Positions 1 through 13,400 of a stretch of DNA of 64,000 bases are shown here, one piece after another. The first letter of the stretch is position 1. The number at the start of each line of letters is the position of its first letter. Under the pieces are notes generated by a model. The model searched no databases. It was not told where the DNA came from and saw only the letters and a program-made list of their open reading frames with translations. Source of the stretch: Onchocerca lupi (lineage: Eukaryota; Nematoda; Chromadorea; Rhabditida; Onchocercidae); NCBI GenBank assembly GCA_028564675.1, contig JAOVVO010000046.1, positions 62,001-126,000 on the forward strand, read 5' to 3'. The position numbers and the translations under genes were made by a program.

Positions 1-114
1 AATTATAAATAAGAACTTTATTTCAATTCTTTAAACGTTGCATGGAAATATCCTTCTTCGCATTTTATCATTGATAAGCTGTATGATAACGAATCAATGA
101 TAAGAAAAATTTAC

Positions 115-3100
115 CAATGTACAAAAGCTCGTTTCGCATACATTAAATCGAACTTATGGTCCAATCTGGCCCATGCTTCAGCAATAGCGGTTGTATTGGA
201 AAGCATACAAACAGCACGTTGAAGTTTAGCCAAGTCACCGCCAGGTACGACAGTTGGTGGCTGGTAATTAATTCCGACTTTGAAACCTGTTGGGCACCTC
301 GAAATAAAAAGAACCGTATATTTAATAATTCTCTCCCATTCTTTTTAAAAAACAAAAAGAACTTTGAAAATAATTTGAAAGAGCACAATTTAGAGGATAA
401 AATGAATAGACCTTTAAATGAAAAAAAGTATGCAAGCGATTGCTGCGACTAAAGAAAAAAAGTTCATTTATGATTCCAACTATCAGTCTAATAAATCGTC
501 CAACAAATTATTGGAAAATGGGAATCAAATATCAAAACAAAATCTCACCAATCAACAAATTGAATAGCACGTTTTGTCTTGATCATCGCAATGGCTGAAT
601 TCACATCCTGCAACACATTGAAAAATCTGCAATTTATAAAAGATAATTTCCACTAATCAATTCTAATTCTTCTGAAGACTGAATTTCACTTTGCACAGAA
701 AACACAGAGAAGCTTTTCATGTTATATATTTTCTGCAAGGCCTCTAGAACATTGATCCCGCAAGTACTAATAATCAGATCTTTCAAATTAAATGAAAGCA
801 AGATCAGCAAATTCTGATAAATATGTGTCAACCTTTGGCACCACATCTCCGCGATATAACAAACAGCACGCCATATATTTACCATTTCTTGGGTCGCATT
901 TGACCATTTGGCTACCTGGTTCAAAACATTTATTCGTGATCTCCGAAACGGATAACTGCTCGTGAAAAGCTTTTTCCCTGGAAAATCAACAACCGATGAA
1001 CAAAAATTAATATTTAAAAATATCGAAAATAGAAAAAAACTTACGCTGAAATAATTGGTGAATAAGTAGCAAGTGGGAAATGAATTCGTGGATATGGTAC
1101 TAGATTCGTCTGAAATTCAGTCAAATCCACATTCAGTGCACCGTCAAAACGTAATGATGCTGTTATTGAGCTCACAATTTGTGCAATAATTCGATTCAGA
1201 TTAGTATAAGTTGGACTAAAAAAAAATGATTGTTATGAAGAACCAAAAAACTTCTGAACTTTCAACAAGAATTTTTAACAGAAAATTTTTGTTTCAGAAG
1301 AGAATGCCTTTTAATATCCAGATTTTTTCGACAGATATCATAAATGGCTTCGTTATCCACCAAGAAAGAGCAATCCGAATGTTCCAAGGTAGTGTGTGTG
1401 GTTAAAATTGAATTGTAGGGTTCAACCATAGCTGCAAAATATTTTTATATAACTTTTTAATTTCATTCGTAATTTCTTGCAGCCCATTACACTTGTTTTG
1501 CCCTTATCTTTCGATTCAGAAAACACTGGTATCTGAGTTGGGATATTCCATATCACAATATCATGAGATTGTAAAATTTTTGCAATATCAATAGCGTATA
1601 AAATGTATTTCCAAAAAAAAAAAATATTAATAGAGTTTACTTGAAATTAAATTTTCGAACAAATTAAGAGACACCTGTACTTATCTGTGGTGCTGGATAG
1701 ATGCTAAATTCAAGCTTCGCTTTTTTCCCATAGTCAACGGAGAGTCGTTCCATCATCAATGATGTAAATCCGCTACCAGTTCCACCACCAAACGAATGAA
1801 ATATCAAGAATCCTTGCAAGCCATCACATCGTTCCGTTAGTTCTGTAAAAAAAACTCAATCACATCTCAAAATTTTGAAATCTGACAGAAAATCACAATA
1901 AAACTTTCAAATGCTCAATAATAAAATAATGCATATTACTTAGCAATTTCTTAAACTCATCAAATACATTTCGGGTTAATTTATTAACGGAGAAAAGCAA
2001 ATTTTGAATCTTTTGATAGCATCCTATCTTGATAAACAGCTTATTAATTCAGTAATTTAATCAAACATTATTTAAATATTAACATATTTCAACAGTACTT
2101 CGGATTCGATCCATACATACATCAATCAATTCTTTTCCAATAGTATAATGTCCGCGAGCATAATTGTTTGCTGCATCCTCCTTTCCGGAAATGAGCTGTT
2201 CCGGATGAAAAAGCGTTCTGTAAGTTCCGGTGCGCACTTCATCTGATAAAATTTTTTTTTGAAAGATAGTGATGATAACTAACAAGTATTTCATGATAAT
2301 CACCATATGAACAATTTTTTTGCTACCAAAGATCTTGAAACTAAATTTACCAAAATATTTGAAGAATAAAAATTACCAACGACGGTAGGCTCTAGATCAA
2401 TGAATATTGCTCGCGGAACATGCTTTCCTGTATAAGAAAAAAGATCAAAAATAAGATCAAAACATAGTCATTATCATAAATTGATACTCAGTTTTTTACA
2501 GATAATTTATCCAATTTCTCTCTTATATGGGATTAACAAGATTGACATTGCCGAGATAATATAATTTTTTATTAGAAAAAGCTGGAACAAAAATTTATTC
2601 CGTAAAGAATTCTCAAATTTCGGACGAAATTACCAGCCATTGTTTCACTGAAAAATGTGTTATAGGAGCAATCTTCGATACCAATACTTTCATCGCTTGG
2701 TAACATGCCATCTGGCTGCACGCCGTGTTCCAAGCAGTACAGTTCCCAACATGCGTTACCAATTTGAACGCCAGCCTGGCCAACATGCAGGCTTATCACC
2801 TCGCGCTGCAATTTATTAACTTTCAAATTGATTTTCGAAGTAGACAACTATTGAGCATTTTCCAGAAACATATTTCATAAAAGAAGTTCTGTAGGGTTCA
2901 GTTGTCATTTCTTTCAATAAATATTTCAGTACTGCCAATAGAAAAAGAAAGTACGATAATAAATCGAAGAAGAGGAATGTGGTAATTTGCATTCTCATGA
3001 GCCTCATTAGTGAAATAGTAAAACCTGATGTACCATTAATCATTATGCTGAAGTCGTTACCATTCGATCCTTCAATTTTATTACATTCTGCTCTTTGGAA

Positions 3101-3390
3101 GCAACAATGGAGATTGAGAGTGGGAGGGAAGAAAGAAGAATGGCGTAAATGGCGTAAAGTTAAAAAATTAAATAACTCTTTGGGATGTTTATTCTATCCA
3201 GATCAATAATACTTCATTCCACTACACGGATAAGAGATGAATAAAATATTTCCAACTACACGATTAGTTAAAATATTCAAAAGATGAAGTTTTTAAGCTT
3301 GGGATCAATTAATCCAACAATATAACTCATTTAAAATTTTAATACTAATAATGACACAATGCGAAAAATTATAGAAGAAAAACCTACCAT
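115..3390 (-). CDS. Alpha-tubulin, divergent isotype (3' end outside window)
   Basis: GTP-binding subunit of the microtubule alpha/beta heterodimer. Exons read on the minus strand: 3390-3388 (ATG alone), 2805-2634, 2427-2377, 2242-2099, 1842-1675, 1431-1308, 1215-1045, 977-833, 607-549, 297-115, all in phase. An intron directly after ATG is usual for tubulins; the next exon opens REVISLHVGQAGVQIG. Seen: the nucleotide-binding GGGTGSG loop and the DLTEFQTN segment carrying the alpha-specific Glu that drives beta GTP hydrolysis. The last visible residues are AKRAFVHW, near residue 407 of about 450, so the acidic tail lies beyond the left edge. Unusual: residue 40 is Glu (PSDES) where acetylatable alpha-tubulins have Lys; TMAG replaces TGAG; intron 1307-1216 seems to use GC-AG and creates Ser where most have Arg (DIK-S-PTYTN). 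This suggests a specialised, possibly tissue-restricted isotype. Family identity is certain; the first-exon choice is likely. Confidence 0.95.
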
Positions 3391-4704
3391 TTTTCCGTTT
3401 CGTGGCATATTTGAAATTTTCGAGAGGCTATTTCAGCAAAGAAATTAAAAATTTTCAAAAACTGCTGATTGATTTTTTAGTGAGCAGAAGAAACTTTATG
3501 AAGCCTAGCTGAAACCTGATGCTGTGATGTATTCATTAATTTTACCACGAGAAGGTAGTGAAACGTTATTTGCTCTCGTTGCTATGACATTGGCAATTAT
3601 TACATCTGTTAATCATTCAAACGAAATTAAAATCGTGCATTTATGTGCTTATACTACTTGCTAATAACAAAATTTGTCGCAATGGCCATCGCAGAATGAT
3701 TACGATTTCAGTCATTTTCTTATCCAAAAGCCTAATGCCGAATAGTAATCAATGTCTAGGGATATCACATGATAGTAAAACTTGTTAGATTCATTAAATT
3801 TTTTCTTTATAACAATACACGCTCAAAGAAAAGTTGAAATTTTGATTCTCTAAAAAGTTTAAGAAAGGAAAACTACTGCGTATTATAATTTTGGTAAATT
3901 TAACATAGAATATTAAAACATCCTTCATGAGCTAAGCAATTAAAATATTTATTCTTATTGTTCGTTTTTAAAGGAGATTGTACTGTTGATATATCCTAAG
4001 CGATCATCTATTTCTAACTAGCAATTCTCAGAATGAATTAATTTACAAGAATTCATGGCAAATAAATGAAATCTACCATAAATCAAAGATCACTATGTTT
4101 ACGGTAAAAAATCCACGATGATAAACTGCGGAAATAGTAACTTGCTTTCTTGCGGACCATATTCGTATTTAAGGGAGTACCTCACATTTTTCTGATTAGC
4201 AACGACAGGAGGAAAGTGAACATCGGTTTATCCCTTTTGTAAATTTTTTTATTTTCAAAAAATTCTTTAGCTGCTTCGATTCGTTCATTTTTCATTCCAG
4301 GTATCTTGATGTGATAATGATTGACTTTTCCGAGCACTGGAAAAAAAATTTCACTTGTCATAAATATACAATACTTGTCATTGGTACTGATCATCGTAAA
4401 TCTTTTGCGGTTGAAATATAACATTTCACAGATGTCTGCTGAAATCATTTTGCATCGACAAAGTTCAAATCATTTATAGATTACGCATTGGGTACAATCC
4501 AGATCTTTTCTATTTCATGGAACCAGGAGATTGTTATCGATAACAGTGTAAGCTCCCTCTTTTTCTCAATCGACGCCTGTCTTTGATGCAGAATGGTACT
4601 AGTAAATTGTCACGCCTAAACAAGATGCAGATGAATACAGTTTTCATCACATCAGTATCATATGAATTTTTGGTGGATAACAACCTCATGGCATTTAACA
4701 GCGC

Positions 4705-4866
4705 CTAGTTATGTCCTTTAACCATTCTCAGCCGTGTTCGTAGCCTTGCATCCTCAAGTCTAGCTGCACGTCGCTCTGCTCGCATTTGAGCCATTCTTTG
4801 TCTTAATCATCGCATTCCCTCCGTTTTGCGAATACGATTACCTATGTCTGGTTCTCTGGGAGGCAT
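4705..4866 (-). pseudogene. Arg/Ala-rich coding relic, possibly Helitron-related
   Basis: One minus-strand frame runs from an ATG at 4866 to a stop at 4705 with a single internal stop (4809-4807). The first part begins MPPREPDIGNRIRKTEGMR. The second part is dominated by Arg, Ala, Met and Gln (RQRMAQMRAERRAARLED). Repeats of this composition occur at the N-terminus of many animal Helitron replication proteins; that assignment is inference from composition only. It is too short and broken to be a working gene. It could also be a decayed exon of an ordinary coiled-coil protein. Confidence 0.3.
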
Positions 4867-4922
4867 TATCTGGAAGAGCTAAAGCATGTGATTGTAGCGA
4901 ACTGTCTTTGAAATTATTTGAA

Positions 4923-4981
4923 AATATCCAAGCAAATTGATCACCGATTATTCTTTCCTTTGTCACGTGTGGAGAAGAATA
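4923..4981. repeat. Dispersed repeat A, copy 1
   Basis: About 59 bases starting AATATCCAAGCAAATTGATC and ending GAAGAAT closely match 27489-27548 in this window, with a few substitutions and single-base indels. The sequence has no coding character. Two separate copies suggest a mobile or formerly mobile non-coding element. Confidence 0.6.
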
Positions 4982-5579
4982 AAATTCCTTGACTATCGAT
5001 TTACTACTATTGCTAGGTCGATTTATGTCGCTGTAAAATTGTTGCTGTGTCGGTGCAGAAACACCGAACCGAATTATCTATTTGAACTCGAATTGATTCT
5101 GTTCCAAAACCGAACCTGTTAAATTCTTTCGGGACCTCCTCTTTCTTAATCTCCAACATGTCGTCTTAGATCGATTGATCTCACTTTGTTTATCTGTTAA
5201 TCGAAGTGTTTTGGCGGGAAATAGGTTTATTCTTGAGGAGAGGTAAAAAAAGTAGGTATATCTATATGGAAACATGCACCTATTTAAATGCAACGTTGCG
5301 TCAAAATTTCAGATTAAAGGCAAGAACTTAGAACATTGTATGGTAACAATATTTTCACATTTACATTTTTATTTATATGGAATATAGATTAATCATTTGC
5401 TCTGATCAGTCAGACATTCACTCTTTCGCTCTGGTCGGTTTCTACGAACGGTTCTTTCTAAACTTTATTAAAGCCTGATAATTTTGAATAACTATAGCTG
5501 CAAATAACTTTCCTATTATCAAAGGGAAGTTCAAACTATGGTTGTATCACGATTTTCTTTAATTCATTGTGTACCATAA

Positions 5580-6059
5580 ATGCGGCAAATAAAATTTGTT
5601 ATATCAAGGACTTCATTATACAATGAAATCATTTGTACGAAGTTCCGATCCTCAACAAACAATCCTTTCACAAATTATTTCCAAGGCAATTCGCCATATC
5701 AAAGACTTCATTACACAATACAAAATATTCTTATATACGTCATTAAGTATTTTGAAAGTGGTCCGCTATCCCTTTGGTTTTCATTTGACACTGAACGTCA
5801 TACTTGCAAATTTGGCCAAGCTGATGTTTTATCATATTTCATTGTCAAATGAATTGATGAAGAAATTATTTCTACATTAATTGAAGCTGATATCAAAATT
5901 CTTTCAGATGAATTCGAGCCTTCATATATGAGGCAAAATTTGCGAGCAAAGGTATTTCTTCATTCATATCAGATTGTTGAAATCAAAGTGATCAAAGCTC
6001 TTGCTAGTCCTAACCCTAAACATCTGCGAAAATTCCTCAACGACCACCAACTTCCTTAA
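5580..6059 (+). pseudogene. Ty3/Gypsy-type retrotransposon pol relic
   Basis: A single plus-strand frame is open for about 160 codons with only one stop (5850-5852). Codons at 5811-5834 read FGQADVLS, the sequence that follows RNase H and precedes the integrase linker in many Ty3/Gypsy polyproteins (FGQADALSRL). It is preceded by an aromatic/acidic stretch (FSFDTERHTC) and, just after the stop, followed by DEEIISTLIEADIK, which also fits that linker. The flanks are not recognisable as reverse transcriptase or integrase, and no LTRs were seen. The frame is decayed and short, so it should not be functional. The frame and motif are seen directly; the family call is inference. Confidence 0.45.
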
Positions 6060-7415
6060 TAAAATTTTTGCTTAATTCAGAATTGGAAACCTTCGTTCGG
6101 GACAGTGGTACCAAGTTTGTTCCTATTAAATTCTAAGATTTTTGTCGCATAATTCAACGGCTAAGCCAAACAATTTGTGGATGCTTTGAAGTGCATTTTG
6201 AAAAAGATAATGTAAACTTACCGAAAACTTTAGTTTTTTTTTGCTTTTCTATCATTCCATTTGACTGAGCAAATGGCCAAACACCAGCTGACTGTCCCCT
6301 TAACTGTCCATTTTGCACAATTCCCAACCTGTTTTATCTGCACTATGTTTCTATAACCAGAAAGTGAAAAGAAGTTCTGTAACCACAAGAAAGCTCGGTC
6401 GATAATTTCAATGAAATTGTTATATCGTGTTATTAAAATTGTTATATCAAAGAGAACCGCAATCTTTCTAAACTAATCTGACTATCATTATAATTCCTTT
6501 CCTATTGCAATGACAATCCTAAGTAAATATTCCGTTTATTTTTCCAGTAATTGCAGATGAATAAGAGGAATTGTTCAACTTGAATATGAATGAGAAATCA
6601 GCCACAATTCACCTGCTTACGACATTGCTTTCATCATTAATGACAACAAAGTTTCAAACAAATATGATGCAGTCTCGATTTACTCCACTCCAGTTCATCA
6701 CTTCGGTACAAAGATTCCCATCCGGCTGATCTCAGATTTTCATCCCACTTTTCTTCCCCTAATCATATATCACAATTTTCCCAGTAGGAGGTTTTTACAA
6801 AGTTTCGATGCTGCAAAGTACCCCATCTCAAAATATAATTTGGCCTAGGACCATAGTTTCATATCTCGCCCGCATTAATTTTCGTATCGCAGTCAAGATT
6901 GAAAGTTCCCTTGTCTTAGAATTTTTAGATTTGTTAGTTTCTGTTAGCTTATGTGTTTAATTGTGGCATTTATTCTTTTGTTCCTTCCTGTTTCATTGGG
7001 TATTTAGATATTTTTTAGTCTTTGTTTGTTTGCCGTCCTCTTAAATACTTTCTTAGGCTTTTGCTTTGCTGCAGGAGAGCTGCATTTTTGCATTATTTGC
7101 AAAAATAAAGCAAACACTGTTTTAGTTAACAGATATCTTATAAATCATAATTTTAATTGAAGTCCGTAAGATGCTGTTGGAAAGAGTCTAGATTAAATCT
7201 GCTAATTTTTTTGATATGACGTTGCATCTTCGAAGCATTCCCAGTAACGAATCAAATTTGTCGAAAGATTTTCTTGAGCTTACTACTTAACATTATCTTA
7301 GGACTTCAAAAGAACTCATTTATCAAATTATGAACTCAATTCAGACAAATTGAGTCCGAATAATTTCATTTTGAATTGATTTTTAATCCAAACTATACTT
7401 TTCATACTTTTAGGA

Positions 7416-10400
7416 ATGTTTCGAAAAGTGAAGAGCCGTAATAATCTTCGTCAACGAGTGCTGTCGGATGACGATGATCATGATGATGGTGCTGATGATG
7501 GAAATGGTGGTATGAATTCCGGAACATCGATAGCATCAACAGCCAAAGGGACATCAGTCAGTAGAATGGTCAAGCAACAGCAACAACAACTTGCGGAAAA
7601 GGTGAATAAAGCAGAAGGGAACCAGGAGCCACAGGCTGGTGTGGTAACAGAGGAGCACCACTTGCTCAGTTTTGATAATTTTGAAGGTCGGTAGATTTTC
7701 AACGAAGCTGCAACCAAAAAAGAAAGAAAAACGCAACGAATTCGTTGTTTGTCGGTGGCGTGTTACACTTCAAATATTATACTTCACCTTGCCTGGATGG
7801 TCAAAGTACTGAAATCAAGCATTGACTGGAAATAGACTCTCTGAAAACTGGATTTCTAGATCATATCTGTTACTCCATTTTTCAGTTTAAACCTTTTCCA
7901 GGCAATGTATATCTAACTAAGATTTAACTCAATAAGTAAAGATTTCCTTTGAGTATAGCCCACCTGGAGCTTGTCATTTCATTGAATGTGGAAAGTGAAA
8001 TACAAGAAATATTTCATATCTGCGAAATTTTCCCATGTACAACAGCCATGAAATCAACTGTTTTACTTTTTTTTAAGCATTGATTTCTCACTTTCCAGTA
8101 CAGTGTTGATCTTTTAGGTGATGACATAATGGACTTCAAAATCAAACGTAAAGATCCTAACAAGCGTGTGGATAAGTTGACAAAAAGAGCAAAATTACGG
8201 CAGAAAATTGACGATGAAATTACGGAGGAGGAAACAAGAGTAGTTGTCAGACAAATCAAGCAAGATGTGTTGGACGAACCACCAGTTAAGAATACTAATG
8301 TATGTTTTTTTTTTGTGAGATTTGCTTACTTTTTGACAAATATTTTACGCTTGATTGCTGTAATTTTGGGGGCGTTTAAATGATTTTCTGTATTCAGAAC
8401 TAAAATTTGTTGTATATCAGGCTCATAGCAGTCACCAATGGAAAGTGAAGAATGAGTCCCAACAAAAGGAAACAAGTATGGAGCAGGATTCGATTATAAG
8501 GCATAAATTTCCATCTGCATTTCGAGGTTTGAAATTCTGATATTTGTATTTCTTGATACTAATTCGATTGTTTTGCTATTTTAATCGGTATTCTCTCAAA
8601 GCAATCACAGTTTTAGGAGAAATTCCGGATGCGAAGACTGTTTATGAGGCGCGAAAGAAGCGAGAAAAAATGCGTTTAGTAGGTTCTAATGGACAAATTC
8701 CATTGGATGATGTGCAACGATTGAAGGTAAATGTAATAAATTTTTTCCGTTGTAAATTTTCGCGTCATTTGCAAGATTTAAGTACCGATATTGATGAGGG
8801 GATGTATTCAAGTGAGACATGCTAATTTTTATAAAGAAAATATGAAATTCTATTTAATTCAAGATCACATTCTTGATGATACTTCATTGAGTCAGTATAT
8901 GAGATATGCAGTATTAGACTGTTCAAAGTATTATAGTTTGTAATATTTTTGAGATTACATTATTTAACTAAATAAACGAATTGATAGGATAAATCCGTTG
9001 CACGATCACGATTGATACGTGAAGATGAAAATGATCTGAGTGATGAAGACCCAGAAGGTGGAAGGTCAGTTATTTCTTTAAAGATTCATGTAAAAACAAT
9101 CCTATCATTGCTGTTGGAATAGCCATATATCATCGGTAAGCAATTTCCTTTTGGTGAAATTCAAGAAGATAGGACAAAACGAATTTTATTCGGATAGGAA
9201 GCCATCGAGTAATCAGATGATTTTTATTAGTAAGTTCAAATCAGAAAAAACTTTCTAAAATCACAGAATTGAATCATTAGTTTACTCTTTACAGATTTTA
9301 TTCGTTAAAAAGTTTGACGGCCGATGATGATGAACGACGCCGAAATGAGCATATGGATTTCCTCGCTCATGAAGGAGGAGGTAACAATTTTTGAATATAC
9401 AAAATAGCTGAAAACGTAAACGTCGTTCAGTTTTCATCTTTCATGAAATATATACACATGGATTTTATTTTTGACATACATATTTGACCAGATGGCTTTA
9501 TTCCATCTGATCTTTCAAAAATAAGCTTTGAAAATTTTTATTGACCTAGTTCCCATAATTTTGTAGATAGTGATGATAATCATGATCAATCTGATGAGGA
9601 AGTAACACGATGGGAAAGAGAACAAATGAAGAAAGGAGTATCATCGCAAAAGGTAACATTTATGATTTCAAGTCACTATTATTTTCATTAAAATAAGGAG
9701 TTGCTAAAGTTATCGGCATAATTACGAGTCAGATATTTTATTATTTTATAAAATTGAAGGTGGAAATGTTAGAACGTGAACGTGCGAAAATGGAAGCAGT
9801 GATGAAAGCCATTAGAAGTAGTATGGAATTACCATCCGAAAATCGTGAGCAGTTGCCTATGGAAATGGATATAGATTTTTCTGAAACTGATGTGCTTTCA
9901 GCTTCGCAAGGTTAGTATACATCATGAGTATTTTTGACTGGTTTGTGGCACTTATTATGTTCTCTTATTAAATGGGAAAAAATTTAATACTTTAATTGGG
10001 TACTTGGATTTTCTCCCATCATCAATCATTAAATAAGAATCAAATGGCTTTTGTAACTGTACTTAAACAAGAATGAATCATCTAACTTATCCCCATCAAT
10101 TTGTTTCAGCTGGACGAATATCTGGCCAGACGACAGCTGTATCGCTGAAGGGAATCCTCATGAAATTGCAGCAACGGTAAGCTTACTATTTTCTTTGTTT
10201 CAAATCAATTTCAAATCTTGCTTCATTTCTTACCATGTGATACTCTTGACAGCGCTAAAGATTAGAATATTGCAGCAAGAAAGATGGCAAAGAATCATTA
10301 AATGCCCGAGAAGCGGAGTTTGAAAAGGCAAACACTCAAATTCAAGAAAATAAAGAAATGATTGGCAAGTTTGAGATGGAAGAACCACGGATTAGAGAAC

Positions 10401-13400
10401 ATTTTCAGATCTATCAGGATATGCGAGCATATGCCAGGGATTTGTTGGAATGTTTATCGGAAAAAGTAATTGCTTTAGAAATAACAATTTCTTTTGTAAA
10501 CAGTTGTTTGAAAAGTGCATAGTAGTATTAGATTGTATATAGATAAAGCTTAATTGTCTGTTTTGTATTTCAGATAAGCGAAGTTAAAGACTTGGAAAAT
10601 CGAATGGCAGAGATTCTAGATGGTCAGGCTCGAAGACTTCGGATACGAAGAAGAAACGATGTGCACGATATGTATGATGAATGTTCGGCAGCTGCCGCCG
10701 GTCGACTGTTGCAACATCGAGCCCCCGAAATTACCCAAAGGGCGGCAGAACGAGAAGCAAGAAGGTAGGATTCATAAATTTATAACGGATAATGTTAGAT
10801 TAAAACAACTAAGCTGATTTTTTTCAGATCGCGTCGCCGTCGTATGCGTGAAAATACTTTAGAAGGTGTTTCACATGAAGAGGGCTTAAGTACCGATGAT
10901 GAAGAGACAAATAGTGAAATTGTAGCTCGCCAGCAATCTATCGGTGAATTTTAAGATACATTTAATGCATCCAAAAGGAGAGGACGAGAAATTTCTCAGG
11001 AACACTTGGAAATTAATAAAAATATTCGTTTTGGCAGATGAAATTCGTGCAGCGGCCAATGTCGTATTCGTTGATACACTTGATGATTTTTGTCGTATTG
11101 ATCGGATTCTATCAAGATTTGTCGATTGGTTAGCACATGATGAGGAGTCCTTCACCAGCGCTTATATTCATCTATGTATTCCAAAGCTTATCTCATTATT
11201 TATTCGCTTGGAACTGATTGACTGGGTACCGCTTGAGGTATTTTTTCTTGAAGTTTTCAGATTTTTTAGTTCAGCATAACAGTGATTAATTGCTAAATAT
11301 GATTTTTCTCTTCTTTTTATAGTATTTTTTGATATTGTAGAGATCTTTTGCAAGGTTTTCTGTTGCAAAAATTGCTTGCATAGCTCAAAAAAAAGCGAAA
11401 TGTTGCATTCAAATGTACGCAATTTTAGGTATTACAAATATTAAAAAAAACGAATAATTTTAGGTATTAAAAAGATAAGTACATTTGTATCTTCTGGTAA
11501 ATTTATATTTGCAGTTGGATTCTTCATATGTTATCTCTAGACAAATTTTCGCTTTACAGAATGACAATCGTCCGGTGAATTCGATGCGCTGGTACGAAGA
11601 TTTGATAACATGTGCTGCAACAAGCTCAAATATTAATGTTGAACACCCTGTCGTTGTGTCACTTGTACCTCTCTGCATTGAGAAAGTTGTTTTATGGAAA
11701 ATTATAGGTACCGTTTATATTGAACGATATTTATTGCCACTTAGCAAAGTTCTGCGTAAAATTTAGCTGTAACAGGTTTAAAGTTCAAATTGTGTTCTGT
11801 TTCGATGGTCAGATACAGTTTCTTTGTTAACTTTTAAATTGATGATATTAAAATCTAGAATTAAAGCTTTTTTCATATTATTTAGGAAATTTTATTTAGA
11901 AAAATAGTCTTTTCAGGAATTTTAAGCATAAAGAGAAATGAATATCATATTTTCATTGGTGAATAGAGGAATGGGAGGTAGACGAAATTATAATTAAAGG
12001 GTTAAGAAAAATGACATCAGTCTTCTACTCATATTGTTGTTGCTGAATAATCATGCATTAAGGATGTTGATTTATGGATGATGTTTTAGAGATGTAGAAT
12101 CTGTTATTCTTTCATGAAAACTATTTACAAATTTAAAAATGATATATCCAAGCTTATCTTTTTTTAGATCTGGTCCGTGAACGTTGGGATCCTTTATCGC
12201 AACACCAATGTCGAAATTTAGGTTTCCTGCTGAATCAACTGATTGATGAGTGTCCAACGCTTATACCAACTAGTCGGCCAGTACAAAAACTTCTACAAAC
12301 TATATGTCTGCGAGCTCAAGATGCTATTGATGAAGATTTATTTGTTCCCATTTATTCGAAACAGTACGTTTTAAACTAATTAATTCATCTTATTTACTTG
12401 GATTCAAATATATGAAATTATTACTCAATTTTTAAAATTTTTAAATATTCTGCAGAGCTGTTGAAAACCTTGTCACCGGTTGTAAAGCATTCTTGGATCG
12501 ACAAACTTGGACTTCTGTTAAGGTTCGTTTTCAAATTTTACTGATGACCAAAACAATCAGTTATTGTTAAATGATAAGGTCTGCAAAAGGATTAATTGTG
12601 AATCTTAATTCTGACAGGGGAGAAAATTTCGGCATTCTAAGAAATGGTTTGCATAGTTTGCATAGTTTATAAATAATTTGCAACTTCATCAAAGAATAAG
12701 AGACTTCTACATTTCTAAAACTTCATCCATAAATAGATTTTTATGCTTCTTGTTTTTCCATTCATCCATAAATGGATTTGAATGCTTCTTGTTTTTTTCT
12801 TTTTGTTTTTTTTTGTTTTTTTTTGTTTTTTTTTTTTTTGGAACTAGTCGTTATTCATAGTTGCTAAATTATAGCTCATTCGTTGTCTGAACTGTCTATC
12901 TGCCGTTTTATCAGAAGAAAAAATGCGAGAACTGGTTCTAGACGGTATTATAAATCGAATGATGCCTGCATTACAATGCGCAACGATTTCTGATCAATCT
13001 ATGATCCGGAAATGTCGAGCTTTGATGAAGTTGATTCCAGCAGCATGGAGACAAGATACTACACCTATTGCTCTACGAAATTTCAACGATTTGTTAGAAA
13101 AAGTTGCCGAAGAACATAAAAACAATAGGTTATCATTTATTTTCAACAGAAATGAGGCATATGATAAATTAAGATGTTCACCATCACAATTTTTATCTCG
13201 ATTTTTAAATTTTTGTTCTTCCTTTAGTTTACATAATTACCCATTTGTAAAGTATTTTTACGATTTTCATATTTTTCTGCCAAGGTATAGTGATATAGAT
13301 GGTTCATACTTTAAATTTTTCATCAGAAAATCACATTTCATTCAGAATTTAATTATTTTAATTTCAGAGAATTTGTTAAGGAAGTGAAGAAATTCGTCAT

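Larger units (their letters stand above)
3391..7412. other. Intergenic region with decayed coding remnants
   Basis: About 4 kb between the divergent tubulin and PAXBP1 genes. I see no intact gene. It holds two coding remnants (4705-4866 minus; 5580-6059 plus), one copy of a dispersed repeat (4923-4981) and a short local duplication (about 5605-5635 and 5697-5727). It must include the promoters of both flanking genes, but no promoter motif stands out. Confidence 0.6.

Noticed and set aside
2572..2847. Tubulin start at MSTSKINLKVNK (2847)
   Set aside because: A TTGCAG acceptor lies directly before REVIS, and an isolated ATG followed by GTAGGT at 3390-3388 gives the canonical MREVIS start.
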